From: Butyrivibrio sp. NC3005
Lineage (GTDB): Bacteria > Bacillota > Clostridia > Lachnospirales > Lachnospiraceae
Direction: 5' to 3'
Assembly: GCF_000424545.1 (NCBI RefSeq)
Contig: NZ_AUKC01000012.1
Location: forward strand, 45,232-109,231
Length of the DNA stretch: 64,000 nucleotides
Shown here in pieces: positions 25,210-34,220 of this stretch. Under the pieces are notes generated by a model. That model had not been told where the DNA came from. It did no database searches and was given only the letters and a program-made list of their open reading frames with translations. The translations under genes were made by a program, and so were the position numbers. How positions within the stretch are numbered: position 1 is the stretch's first letter; the number at the start of each line of letters is the position of its first letter.

Positions 25210-25382
25210 CTAAAGCAAACGTAAGTATGTACTGTGGGCTATCGCAGGAATTTACGACTGTGGAGTGTACAAGAACTTGTGAGTAGCGTATTGCTTGCAA
25301 TCGCCAAAGCATACACGTTGAAGCAGTAAGAAGTATCCGTGAGGACTTCAATTTCTCGATGTGTTTGAGTATATTTAAACAC
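25210..25382 (+). ncRNA. Probable TnpB guide-RNA (omegaRNA) scaffold
   Basis: The 173 bases between the tnpB stop and the right end contain no gene and have short self-complementary stretches. In TnpB elements this region is the guide-RNA scaffold and the guide is read from DNA just past the end, here starting near 25383. RNA boundaries are inferred by position only. Confidence 0.6.
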
Positions 25383-25406
25383 ATTTTGAGTGGCAGGGAA
25401 TGAGAG

Positions 25407-26024
25407 ATGATAATGCAGATAAGTTCAGGTATAGGACCCGTCGAATGCAGAGTGGCTGTAGGCGGCATATATAGAGCCTTGAAAAAAGAATATCCTGATA
25501 TAGAGCAGATTACATGTAATAAAGGAGAAGTACCAGACTCATACTCGTCGATTATTTTTTCATCTGACAATAATCTGTCTCATTTACAGGGAACAATGGA
25601 GTGGATCTGCAAGAGCAAATACAGACCCGGTCACAAGAGAAAAAACTGGTATGTAGACGTTAGCATCATTCCGGAAACAGATGAAGTTGACGAAACAGTC
25701 AGCCCCGATAATATTACTATCGAAAGCTATCGTAGCGGCGGCCCTGGTGGCCAGTATGTCAACAAAACTGAATCAGGCGTAAGAATAACTCACTTTCCTA
25801 CTGGTATAACCGTTACATCCACCAGGGAACGAAGCCAGTTCATGAACAAGCAGGATGCAATCAAAAAACTCTCTGCAATCTTGAAAAGTGTTAATATAGC
25901 TAGTAAAGATAAGCAGAAGAATGCAGCCTGGAGTAAGCATGCACAGATTCAGAGAGGTAATCCTGTAAGGGTTTATGAGGGGGAGAAGTTTGCTGTAAAA
26001 AAGAGAATAGTGGTGGATAAGTAA
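25407..26024 (+). CDS. prfH: Peptide chain release factor homologue PrfH
   Basis: A 205-residue release-factor-like protein that begins with the PrfH hallmark SSGIGPVECR and has the peptidyl-tRNA hydrolysis motif GGPGGQYVNK with GGQ at 114-116. It lacks the usual codon-recognition domain of RF1/RF2. PrfH releases peptides from ribosomes cut in the 16S decoding centre so that RtcB can reseal them. AGGGA lies seven bases before ATG 25407. It was probably co-transcribed with rtcB2 before the IS607 insertion, and may now depend on the element or a new promoter. Confidence 0.92.
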   Translation: MIMQISSGIGPVECRVAVGGIYRALKKEYPDIEQITCNKGEVPDSYSSIIFSSDNNLSHLQGTMEWICKSKYRPGHKRKNWYVDVSIIPETDEVDETVSPDNITIESYRSGGPGGQYVNKTESGVRITHFPTGITVTSTRERSQFMNKQDAIKKLSAILKSVNIASKDKQKNAAWSKHAQIQRGNPVRVYEGEKFAVKKRIVVDK

Positions 26025-26102
26025 CAGAAGTAGGTTATAAAGATATTGCTTTTTGATATTTTTTATACAAATAATAGAGTGATAAGGAATGATACAGAAT
26101 AG

Positions 26103-26533
26103 ATGCATAGAATAATTAATGACATCCAGATAATAATTGAAAACGTCATAAAAGAAAAACTTCCGGAAGTTTCATCTGATGCTCTAGAAGAAAATGGCAA
26201 AGTCTACTATATGAATGGTAAGAACGGTACGGAATTCGACTGGTTTGTAAATAATCATCTGCCGACTTTCATGGTGTTCTATAACGATGAGAAGAACTTC
26301 ATGATGATGAAGACAGCGGCTGGCAGTTCTTTGCAGGGGATGAGGACGATGAATATATCAATAATGTAGAGAATGTCGAGCTATGCAAGGTCTATTCAAT
26401 CGCGGGGATAGATCCTACTGTCATAAATCATATTGACAGTCCTGTTGGCACTAGGCTTATTCGCAAGTCATCCGAAGAGTTTGAAGATGATAAAAATCAG
26501 CCGGCATTTATGGAAAGATGGAAAAGTGTTTGA
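26103..26533 (+). pseudogene. DUF2185/Imm33-like protein, frameshifted
   Basis: The first 60 or so codons read MHRIINDIQIIIENVIKEK..., then a one-base slip near 26290 moves the frame to DDEDSGWQFFAGDEDDEYINN and on to a stop at 26531. The second half resembles DUF2185 immunity-like proteins. It is broken unless the shift is a sequencing error. Confidence 0.6.
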
Positions 26534-26560
26534 GATTTAAAAAGGGGACGGACAAAAAGT

Positions 26561-27907
26561 ATGGACTATAATTTTATATTTCCGAAGGATCTGTATTCTG
26601 AAGTTCGCATTGAAGAGCGTTACAGGATATGGCTTACAATCCGGAACGGGAAGATTGAAAATGACGGTGAGTACACCGAAGTCGGGGCCATGGTGCGTGT
26701 GTTTGACGGGAACATGTGGTATACGGCAACAACTAACACACTTGAGGATATCCAAAGTCAGCTGGATTCACTTACTAAGATCGCTACGCCTGATCCGGAC
26801 ATTTACGAAAATGAAGTAGTGAAAGCGTTTGAAGTTAACCAAGATGTAATCATGAACTTCGATAAGGAATCGGATATTCGCAATGTACCCAGAAGCAGGT
26901 GGAAGGAAATCCTTGACGATTACGTGGAAAAATGCTCAGATCCCGAGGATAAGGATATCACTTTCAGGGAATGCTATATCGGCGGTGAACATGAAAAAAA
27001 GCATCTGATAACCAGCAAGGGGACGGATGTCGCGTGGGATATGCAGAGCTGCTACTTCGGCTTTAATTACGGTTTTACTGTGGATGGTGTAACTTCCTAC
27101 GGAAATTATTATGCCGTGAAGATGACGCTGCCGGAACTTATTGGTCTTGAGGAAAAAGTGCTGGAGAAAAAGGAGCTGTATCTGGACTATGCTAAGAATG
27201 CAAAGGACATTGACCCTGGTGAGTATGAGTGCGTGCTTGCTCCCATGGTAACGGCGATGTTTACTCACGAGAGCTTCGGACATAAGAGCGAGGCGGATTT
27301 TATGCTGACAGATAAGGCTCTGGCTAAAGAGTGGGTAATCGGAAAGAAGGTGGGCTCCGAAAAGATTTCCATCTGTGATGATGGTCAGCTCTTAAATCAT
27401 GGTTATGCGCCTTATGACGACGAGGGCACGAAGGCATGCAAGACTTATCTCATGAAGGACGGTGTGCTCATAGGAAGACTGCATGATTCTAAGTCTGCCG
27501 TTACAATGGGTGAGCAGAAGACCGGAAATTCCAGGGCACAGGATTACCACAAACAGCCCATTGTTCGTATGACAAATACATATATGGAACCGGGAACGGA
27601 TAAGTTTGAGGATATGATTGCAGGCATAAAAGACGGAATCTATGTGAGGGATGTATCCAACGGTACGGGTAACTCTACTTTTGTCATTAACCCTACACTT
27701 TGTTTCCGTATCAGGGACGGAAAAGTATGTGAGCCTGTCCGCGTGCACATGCTGACGGGCAACGTGTTCCGTACTCTTTTTGATGTGGATGCCGTTGGTG
27801 ATGATTATGAACTGTTTGACACCTACAGTTGCGGTAAGAACGGTCAGGGCATACGCGTGTCTGCAGGCGGGCCCAGCATTCGCGTTAAAAAACTATCCAT
27901 AAGCTGA
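26561..27907 (+). CDS. TldD-like metalloprotease subunit
   Basis: A 448-residue TldD/PmbA-family protein with the metal motif HESFGHKSEAD (about residues 236-246). TldD pairs with TldE to trim unfolded peptides and, in some systems, mature peptide products. GGGGACGG precedes the ATG. The partner follows after 16 bases. Codon use is more GC-rich than the flanking genes, pointing to acquisition. Confidence 0.85.
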   Translation: MDYNFIFPKDLYSEVRIEERYRIWLTIRNGKIENDGEYTEVGAMVRVFDGNMWYTATTNTLEDIQSQLDSLTKIATPDPDIYENEVVKAFEVNQDVIMNFDKESDIRNVPRSRWKEILDDYVEKCSDPEDKDITFRECYIGGEHEKKHLITSKGTDVAWDMQSCYFGFNYGFTVDGVTSYGNYYAVKMTLPELIGLEEKVLEKKELYLDYAKNAKDIDPGEYECVLAPMVTAMFTHESFGHKSEADFMLTDKALAKEWVIGKKVGSEKISICDDGQLLNHGYAPYDDEGTKACKTYLMKDGVLIGRLHDSKSAVTMGEQKTGNSRAQDYHKQPIVRMTNTYMEPGTDKFEDMIAGIKDGIYVRDVSNGTGNSTFVINPTLCFRIRDGKVCEPVRVHMLTGNVFRTLFDVDAVGDDYELFDTYSCGKNGQGIRVSAGGPSIRVKKLSIS

Positions 27908-27923
27908 AGATTGAGGTTAACAT

Positions 27924-29132
27924 ATGCACAGAGCAAAAGACACATGGTCGCAAAATAAGAGCACGTTTGAATTTGATGAAGGAAAACTCGTTTCATTCGG
28001 AAGAGAGAGTAATTTCGAATCCTCTCATAAAATCTACAGAGACGGAATCACAGGTATTTACTATCACATAGGCAAGGTAAGTGACGAAGAAGGTTATGCT
28101 AAGGCCAGGAAGAATCTCGAGCGTGAACGTCCTTATCCATTCGAATTGGAGACCGGAACAAGAGCACGGGACAAGAGAGAACGTGTATTAACGGACAGGG
28201 AGCTTCAGAGCAAAGCGGAGAACTGCATTAAGTACTTAAATGAGACCTATCCGAAATTCCGCTGCAAGATCAGGTTCACGGGGACCGAGTATGACAGGAG
28301 GACCGTTAATGATCTCGGAATGGATTATCGTTCACAGGATTATGCGGTTGGTATAAGCGGCTCTTTTAAGCATTGCGACAGCAAGAACATAGATGACGGA
28401 TATTTTGAATTTAATATGCGTGATTTTGATGAGAATGTATTCCGCCAGGTAGCGGATGATTACTTTGGTCAGTACGAGGTTATGAATAAGATTCCTGAGG
28501 AAGTTATCCTGGATGTGACCTATTACGGGCTTGTCAGTTTCTTCTCGCAACACTTAAACGGCGAGGAACTGGCCAGGGGAACTTCCCTTCTTACCGGAAA
28601 AATCGGAGAGAAGCTTTTTTCCGATGACTTTACACTGATCCATGATGCTACGGATGAGGAAGCCTGGTTCAATACTTTCTGGGATGGTGACGGATGCGTA
28701 TTTGAAAATGACAAACTGGTACTTGTTGAGAACGGCGTTCTGAAGACCGGGTATGCCGACAAAAAGACTGCGAGGGAATATAACATCCCCCACACCGGAC
28801 CTGCTTATGATAGTTTTTCTGATATTCCGGGAGCGGGAGGACTGAACTTAAGGATCGCGAGGAGCGGGAAGACCGTTAAAGAACTCCTTGATGGGCGCCT
28901 GTGCGTGGTGCCGGTGGACTTTACTTCCAGCGGTTTTAATGAAAAGGGGGAGTACACCATGCTGATTCAGAACTCTCTTCTTTTCAACGGCGAGAAAGTC
29001 TTGGGCCGTTTACCTGAATTCAAGATTGCCTCAACAGTCTTTGACATGTTCGGCAAGGACTTTATCGGTGTAAGCTCCGACCGCCCGATATACTATGACA
29101 AGCAGTTGCTGGTGAGAGTGAACATAGTGTGA
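27924..29132 (+). CDS. TldE/PmbA-like partner subunit
   Basis: A 402-residue protein of the same superfamily but without HExxxH, as in TldE. Family-like stretches include GLVSFFSQHLNGEELARGTSLLTGK (mid-protein) and a glycine-rich GAGGLNLRIA. It is the non-catalytic half of a TldD/E heterodimer and shares the GC-rich codon use of the upstream gene. No RiPP precursor was found next to the pair. Confidence 0.8.
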   Translation: MHRAKDTWSQNKSTFEFDEGKLVSFGRESNFESSHKIYRDGITGIYYHIGKVSDEEGYAKARKNLERERPYPFELETGTRARDKRERVLTDRELQSKAENCIKYLNETYPKFRCKIRFTGTEYDRRTVNDLGMDYRSQDYAVGISGSFKHCDSKNIDDGYFEFNMRDFDENVFRQVADDYFGQYEVMNKIPEEVILDVTYYGLVSFFSQHLNGEELARGTSLLTGKIGEKLFSDDFTLIHDATDEEAWFNTFWDGDGCVFENDKLVLVENGVLKTGYADKKTAREYNIPHTGPAYDSFSDIPGAGGLNLRIARSGKTVKELLDGRLCVVPVDFTSSGFNEKGEYTMLIQNSLLFNGEKVLGRLPEFKIASTVFDMFGKDFIGVSSDRPIYYDKQLLVRVNIV

Positions 29133-29269
29133 TGCGGGTCCTAGAATGGATCAATGGGTGATGATGGACAAGAGATAAATAGAATGATAAATCGAGATTT
29201 GTAGAGGTAAATTATATTTCAGTAAAATGCACTATGAGGCGTTTGATAATTAAGGAAGCTAGAAATAAT

Positions 29270-30133
29270 ATGAGTTTTTGTATAAAAAAGAATTACCGGA
29301 AAAACGAGGCTCTCAGAGCATCATTCAATAGATTAGCTGAAAAGACCTTTGGACTTAACTTTGAGAACTGGTATCAGAATGGGTTTTGGCAGGATAACTA
29401 CAATCCTTATTCGATCGTGATAGATGGAGAGGTTGTGTCTAATGTTTCGGTCAACTCCTGCAACATGAATTATAAAGGCGAAATTGTAAAGTTGATCCAG
29501 CTCGGAACAATTATGACAGACATTGACCACAGAGGAAAAGGATATTCCAGAACTTTGATGGAAGAGATTATGAAAGATTACGAGGGTAAGGTTGATGGTA
29601 TTTATCTCTTCGCAAATGACTCTGTGCTTGAGTTTTATCCGAAATTTGGATTTAAAGAAGCAAAGGAATATCAGTATACAAAAGAGTTGTCAACATCTAA
29701 CGAATGCAAAGCTGAGATGGTTCCTCTGAAGGATAAAAGTGATTTTGACAGGATTGTCGAGGTATTGGATAAAACTAGTCAGAATGCTCAGTTGTATATG
29801 GTTGATAATACTGGATTATATATGTTTTATTTGTCGCAGTTTATGACGGAGAATTTATTCTATATTGCTGATTGTAACTGCTACGCTATTGCGGAAATAG
29901 AGGATGATACATTAATTCTTCATGCCATTATAGGAGATGGTGCTGTGGATGATGTTATCGCAGCTTTTGGCTCCAAAGTGAAGAAAGTGGTTCTTTGTTT
30001 TACACCAAAAGATACACATGGATTTGAGAAAAGCGAACTTCATGAGGAAGATACTACTTTCTTTGTAAAAGGTAAATTTTTCGAAGATAGTAGCAACGAA
30101 GAATACATGATGCAGACAATTACACATGCATAA
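29270..30133 (+). CDS. GNAT family N-acetyltransferase (two-domain)
   Basis: About 287 residues; the first domain has the acetyl-CoA loop in DIDHRGKGYSRTLMEEI and the typical FYPKFGF end, the second half is an Eis-like degenerate domain. It acetylates an unknown amine. Start at ATG 29270 or ATG 29234; neither has an ideal RBS, and 29270 is slightly favoured by AAGGAAG upstream. Confidence 0.8.
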   Translation: MSFCIKKNYRKNEALRASFNRLAEKTFGLNFENWYQNGFWQDNYNPYSIVIDGEVVSNVSVNSCNMNYKGEIVKLIQLGTIMTDIDHRGKGYSRTLMEEIMKDYEGKVDGIYLFANDSVLEFYPKFGFKEAKEYQYTKELSTSNECKAEMVPLKDKSDFDRIVEVLDKTSQNAQLYMVDNTGLYMFYLSQFMTENLFYIADCNCYAIAEIEDDTLILHAIIGDGAVDDVIAAFGSKVKKVVLCFTPKDTHGFEKSELHEEDTTFFVKGKFFEDSSNEEYMMQTITHA

Positions 30134-30182
30134 TGTTATATTCCAGTTTTATTTACTATAGGAGTTTGGAGAGAATAATTAC

Positions 30183-31064
30183 ATGATTCGATTTCTTGTT
30201 TTTAGTGATTTACACTATGATGAAGTAACCGATGGAGACAATCGAATAGAGGAAATATTAGCAGATGCTCAAAAGCGAGACTTGGATTTTATTGTTTCAT
30301 TGGGAGACTTATGCACTCCAATAAAAGAAAATCAGAGAGTATTGGAGCGATTTAAGTCTTTGGGAATACCTTTTTATAATGTCATAGGAAATCATGAAAC
30401 CGACAAGTGTATACTTAGTGAAATATTAGACTTTTATGCGATTAATAATCCGTACTATTCTGTAATATGTAACGGATATAAACTGATATTTTTGAATACA
30501 TGCTATTTAGGCAAAGATGGGAAAGAAGAAATATTTTATAACAAAAATTTTAAATGTGAAGGCACCGTATACCCTATTATTCCGTCGGAAGAAATACGAT
30601 GGTTACAAGAGGAACTAAAAGATGGTATGAAGAGTATCATCTTTTCGCATCATAGCTTTATAAATGATTTTACTAAAAGAGGAATTTATAATCGCGAAGA
30701 GATTCGTAAGAAATTTGTTAAAAAGCAGGTGCTACTTTGTTTGAACGGTCATGACCACGGAGATGATTATTCTATTGTAGATGGAATACCATACATGACG
30801 ATTAATTCAGCAAATTATGCATGGTTAGGAACTCAGATTGCAAGTTCAAGAGAATTGCAGGAAAGGTATTCTTATTTGAACGGCATACTTCAATATAAAC
30901 AGGCAATGAGTGCATACATAGAAATTAGTGACAACGAGATAACTGTATGTGGCATGGATGGTGATTATTTATCAGTAACACCAGATGATATTGGATTACC
31001 AAACTATAGATGGAATGGAGTATCAATCAGACCACAAATAAGTTCGCTTTTTGTTAAATTGTAA
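30183..31064 (+). CDS. Calcineurin-like metallophosphoesterase
   Basis: A 293-residue protein with the dimetal motifs DLH (residue ~9), GDL (~40), GNHE (~70) and GHDHGD (~195). The family splits phosphodiesters or monoesters, often cyclic nucleotides. GGAG RBS is present. Substrate unknown. Confidence 0.85.
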   Translation: MIRFLVFSDLHYDEVTDGDNRIEEILADAQKRDLDFIVSLGDLCTPIKENQRVLERFKSLGIPFYNVIGNHETDKCILSEILDFYAINNPYYSVICNGYKLIFLNTCYLGKDGKEEIFYNKNFKCEGTVYPIIPSEEIRWLQEELKDGMKSIIFSHHSFINDFTKRGIYNREEIRKKFVKKQVLLCLNGHDHGDDYSIVDGIPYMTINSANYAWLGTQIASSRELQERYSYLNGILQYKQAMSAYIEISDNEITVCGMDGDYLSVTPDDIGLPNYRWNGVSIRPQISSLFVKL

Positions 31065-31074
31065 AATCGGAAAA

Positions 31075-31094
31075 TAATCATACAAATTCAAGTT
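31075..31094 (+). repeat. Intergenic motif TAATC-ACAAATTCAA, copy 1
   Basis: Shares the pattern TAATCRYACAAATTCAARTT with 35830-35849 and 37534-37553. It lies directly after one single gene and before the RBS of the next. Confidence 0.55.
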
Positions 31095-31109
31095 GTAAAG
31101 GAGGCTCCC

Positions 31110-31340
31110 ATGCCACACGTAGAGATAAACTGCTTTCCTGGTAGGAGTGATGAACAGAAGAAAGCCTGTGCCGAGAAAATAGCTGATGTAATAGCTGAAA
31201 CTCTTGGCTGCAAGACATCAAGCGTTTCGGTAGCCATTAAAGAAATAGCTGAAGAGGACTGGAAAGAATTAGTCTGGGATAAAAAGATTGCACCTGAGAA
31301 AGAAAAACTGTATAAAGAACCCGGATACTCTTACAAATAA
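31110..31340 (+). CDS. 4-oxalocrotonate tautomerase family protein
   Basis: A 76-residue protein starting MPHVEINCF, so that Pro becomes the N-terminal catalytic residue after Met removal. It resembles PptA-type tautomerases. Excellent AAAGGAGG RBS. Substrate unknown. Confidence 0.85.
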   Translation: MPHVEINCFPGRSDEQKKACAEKIADVIAETLGCKTSSVSVAIKEIAEEDWKELVWDKKIAPEKEKLYKEPGYSYK

Positions 31341-31368
31341 TTCAAGTGAAGGTTGGAAAGTCGGGTTC

Positions 31369-31602
31369 ATGATAAGAGAAGAACTTCATGATGATGATTC
31401 CTTGGCTCATGGCCTATATGCACAAGGGGAACTTCTATATGATGTGACACAGATTGATAATGATTTTTGGAAGAATCATCAAGATTGGCATGAATATTTC
31501 ATAACAAGAATAAAAGAAGCTTTTAATATGCTTGAAAATGATTCGCATGCAATAGAAATCAGACAAGAGTATATAGATGCGTATCAAAGATTTTTGAAAT
31601 AA
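31369..31602 (+). CDS. Small acidic protein, unknown
   Basis: A 77-residue frame from ATG 31369 (MIREELHDDDSLAHG) rich in aromatic and acidic residues. I prefer this start over the earlier frame that overlaps the tautomerase gene. No family recognised; it could be a small immunity-type protein or a fragment. Confidence 0.5.
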   Translation: MIREELHDDDSLAHGLYAQGELLYDVTQIDNDFWKNHQDWHEYFITRIKEAFNMLENDSHAIEIRQEYIDAYQRFLK

Positions 31603-31635
31603 CTCTTCTGCAAATAAACAAATTTGGGGTTGAAA

Positions 31636-31902
31636 GTGCAAAATATAAATAAATTTGAGATTATAAAGAAATATATCGATGAATACGATTATTGGGAGCT
31701 GCTTGCCTGTCATGCACCAAATGACGAATTTGATAGTTACTCGAAACAACTGTCTGAAATGATTACAGAGAAGGATTCGGTTGAAGATATTGCCAAAATG
31801 ATAGCAACTATCATGGACAAATCGTTTGGAGAAGAAATAAACCCAAAGAAGTTTATTACTACTGCGGGTAAAATAAAAAAAGCATCATATGCGCAGGAGT
31901 AA
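31636..31902 (+). CDS. DUF1871 family protein
   Basis: An 88-residue protein with the DUF1871 pattern: IIKKYIDEYDYWELLACHAPNDEFDSYSKQ followed by a helical end with SFG. Start GTG 31636 has GGGGTTGAAA upstream; the TTG 31624 would cover it. Function of the family unknown. Confidence 0.65.
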   Translation: MQNINKFEIIKKYIDEYDYWELLACHAPNDEFDSYSKQLSEMITEKDSVEDIAKMIATIMDKSFGEEINPKKFITTAGKIKKASYAQE

Positions 31903-31920
31903 AAACGTTTTAATTCCGGT

Positions 31921-32118
31921 TTGTTTAAAAAATCAGGTTTTGGAACAGGCGAAAATATTAGTTTTAAATCTATACTAAAAGTATTATTTAAGAGTGACTA
32001 TAAAATAACCAGCATAAAAAGATACGATTCCGGCTTGATCAAGGCTCTGACATCTTCCTTAAGATGGGGAGACGATTTTTCTTTGTTATGCAAAAAAGAA
32101 GAGCAGATCCCAGCATGA
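31921..32118 (+). pseudogene. C-terminal remnant of an unidentified protein
   Basis: A 65-codon frame starting at TTG without an RBS (FKKSGFGTGENISFKS... ending LRWGDDFSLLCKKEEQIPA) looks like the end of a larger enzyme. The N-terminal part is absent. Confidence 0.45.
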
Positions 32119-32160
32119 ATTATGCAGATAAAGAATAGATATATCAATAGGAAGGATACT

Positions 32161-32652
32161 ATGGGAAAAGTAATATTGCTTTGTGGAAAAATATGCAGTG
32201 GTAAGAGCTATTATTCAAGAAAATTAAGAGATGAATTAAATGCTGTAATTATATCTCCTGATGAAGCAACCTATGATTTGCTAGATAATGAGCAAGGGGA
32301 ATTCTATGATATTTTTTCAAAAAGGTTAATTAAGTATTTAACCAAAAAAGTTGGAGAAATTGCACAAGCACGAGCTAACGTAGTTTTTGAAAGAGGCTTA
32401 TGGTCAAAAACAGAAAGACAAGAAGTCAGAGATTATTATAAAAAATTAGGGATTGATTGTGAGATTCATTATGTATGTGTTGATGATGCAACCTGGAAGC
32501 TAAATATTTCTGAAAGAAATAAAAGAGTTCAAGAAGGAAATGGAGGATCGGATTTTTACTTAGATGAAGGTCTTATGGGAAAGCTAGAATCTCTTTGGGA
32601 AGAACCAGGCGAAGAAGAATATGATGTCTTATATAAGGTAGATAGAAACTAA
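32161..32652 (+). CDS. P-loop kinase / AAA_33-type ATPase
   Basis: A 163-residue protein with Walker A GKICSGKSYYSR at its start, a DE segment (ISPDEATYDLL) and an RNKRVQ lid. It resembles small kinases that modify metabolites, antibiotics or nucleic-acid ends. AGGAAGG precedes ATG 32161. Target unknown. Confidence 0.75.
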   Translation: MGKVILLCGKICSGKSYYSRKLRDELNAVIISPDEATYDLLDNEQGEFYDIFSKRLIKYLTKKVGEIAQARANVVFERGLWSKTERQEVRDYYKKLGIDCEIHYVCVDDATWKLNISERNKRVQEGNGGSDFYLDEGLMGKLESLWEEPGEEEYDVLYKVDRN

Positions 32653-32671
32653 ACATTAAGATAAAATCAAG

Positions 32672-32729
32672 TTGAACAAAATCGCTGCGCCACAGCCCTG
32701 GCAGGCCATCGCGCAGCGATTTTGTTCAA
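32672..32729. repeat. Perfect 19-bp palindrome with 20-base loop
   Basis: TTGAACAAAATCGCTGCGC (32672-32690) is exactly complementary to the arm at 32711-32729; the loop contains a further GCC/GGC pair. No T-run follows, so it is not a terminator. It sits between two single-gene units just before the RBS of a GNAT gene. Confidence 0.9.
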
Positions 32730-32749
32730 TCGGAGTTTATGGAGAAAAT

Positions 32750-33499
32750 ATGGAACAGAAAATGATAATAGTGGATTCGCTGGATAATCTGCCGGAAAAT
32801 TCTTATAAAACAATCACCATGGATTTTGAAAAAAGCTATGCTGTAAAATGGTATGCAATTCTTGTATACGCAGATGAAGAGCTTATTGGATTTATGCATG
32901 TCTTCAGACATCCCGAAAATGCCGGATCGTGGTATTTTAGCGATGTACATACTAAGGCAGAATACAGAAAAAGACAAATTGCAACAAGAATGTATGGAAC
33001 AGCCTTTGAGCTCGTGAAACAGTATGACAAAGCATATTGTGTAATGGCATCTATACATCCTGAGAATATAGCCTCACTTAAATTGCATGAAAAATTTGGT
33101 TTTGTCGATTCACACCAGAAATCAGAATTCGGAGACTTTATTTTTGACCCGAAAGAAACAATGTATTTCTGTTACTTTGTATCGATTTTACCATCAAAAA
33201 ATAATGAGATGTGTAAAACCCAGCTCTACCCATTATGGAAAATGTATTCACAGGAATACCAGAAGAACGTGAGTTATGAATCAGCAGAACAAGCTGTAAA
33301 TGAAATGCTGGCACAGACAGAGAAAGAAGAAAGCCTTCAGTTTGACCGCATATGGGCAGGAGATAAACTGATTGGTTTTATCTGCCATTCCTGTGATAAA
33401 GATAATGCGGGAAAAGGAATCTTTCAAAAAGATAAAGTTAGGGACTGTTATATTTTGCCGGCCTGGAGAAAAAACTGGAGCAATTTGACAATTGTGTAA
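32750..33499 (+). CDS. GNAT family acetyltransferase with truncated second domain
   Basis: A 249-residue protein; residues 1-140 form a GNAT domain (SDVHTKAEYRKRQIATRMYG, then HEKFGF). A second domain starts near residue 150 and stops abruptly at DCYILPAWRK, where the acetyl-CoA loop should be, so the gene is 3' truncated or frameshifted. GGAG is five bases before ATG 32750. Confidence 0.75.
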   Translation: MEQKMIIVDSLDNLPENSYKTITMDFEKSYAVKWYAILVYADEELIGFMHVFRHPENAGSWYFSDVHTKAEYRKRQIATRMYGTAFELVKQYDKAYCVMASIHPENIASLKLHEKFGFVDSHQKSEFGDFIFDPKETMYFCYFVSILPSKNNEMCKTQLYPLWKMYSQEYQKNVSYESAEQAVNEMLAQTEKEESLQFDRIWAGDKLIGFICHSCDKDNAGKGIFQKDKVRDCYILPAWRKNWSNLTIV

Positions 33500-33569
33500 A
33501 AACACCATAGAAAATAATTCTGTTTTTCAAAATATCACCAACTTCAAGTTTGTCGGCCATGGAGACTAT

Positions 33570-34103
33570 ATGAATTATATAAATTTGTTTAATAATATAC
33601 ATCCTGAATTTTTTGATTCCCCAGGGATTAAAGGGATGCCAAAAGATTGGGTGTTTTCGGAATTGATAATGAATCTGCGCAATGATTCGCCGTGCGAAGT
33701 AGTGCCGCATTGCCCCGAGAGTATTACTTTTGGAGAATATAAAGGTGATATCAGCAAACTTAAGCAGGCTGTACATGAAGTTGACGCGGACTGGGTGCAG
33801 TATTTTGGGGAATGGAGCAGAGTTTTTTGTGCCTTTTATCAGGATGAGATAGCTGCATTCTGTATATTAAGTGATTTTGGAACACATGAAAATCTTAAAG
33901 TTGGTGGACCAGGGTGCGTAGGAACCATTCCAAAGTATCGCAAGAAGGGTATTGGACTCGAGATGGTCAGAAGAGCTACTAATATACTAAAAAAAGAAAA
34001 ATATGACATTTCGTGGATACATTATACCCATATTGAAAACTGGTATAAAAAACTGGGATACGAAACAGTTCTAAAATGGAATGCTGACGGAATAGTAAAT
34101 TAA
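33570..34103 (+). CDS. GNAT family acetyltransferase
   Basis: A 177-residue protein with acetyl-CoA loop IPKYRKKGIGLEMVRRA and the YKKLGYE end. ATG 33570 has GGAG five bases upstream; the upstream in-frame GTG lies over the end of the previous gene. Substrate unknown. Confidence 0.8.
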   Translation: MNYINLFNNIHPEFFDSPGIKGMPKDWVFSELIMNLRNDSPCEVVPHCPESITFGEYKGDISKLKQAVHEVDADWVQYFGEWSRVFCAFYQDEIAAFCILSDFGTHENLKVGGPGCVGTIPKYRKKGIGLEMVRRATNILKKEKYDISWIHYTHIENWYKKLGYETVLKWNADGIVN

Positions 34104-34107
34104 AATT

Positions 34108-34194
34108 ATGAGTAATGGTAAAAACGGGAAGTTTAGTCCTTCTAAGAAAACGCTTGATGCTGTGACTGATTCTATGGGCGGAAAATTTGCATAA
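34108..34194 (+). pseudogene. Repeated gene-end remnant, copy 1
   Basis: A 28-codon frame ending KFSPSKKTLDAVTDSM-GGKFA. A closely similar end, KFNHSKKTLDTVIDSM-DGKFA, is at 35845-35910. The parent protein was not recognised. Confidence 0.5.
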
Positions 34195-34220
34195 TGAAAT
34201 ATATTATTTGGAGAGTTTAA

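Larger units (their letters stand above)
23417..25382 (+). mobile_element. IS607-type element with tnpA and tnpB
   Basis: A 17-bp perfect inverted repeat, GTGTTTAAATATACTCA at 23417-23433 and its complement at 25366-25382, brackets a serine recombinase and a TnpB gene. It sits between rtcB2 and prfH. Both genes look intact, so the element may be active. No target-site duplication is evident, as expected for IS607 elements. Confidence 0.85.

Noticed and set aside
32672..32729. Palindrome as a rho-independent terminator
   Set aside because: No T-run follows on either strand and the next gene's RBS begins at once.
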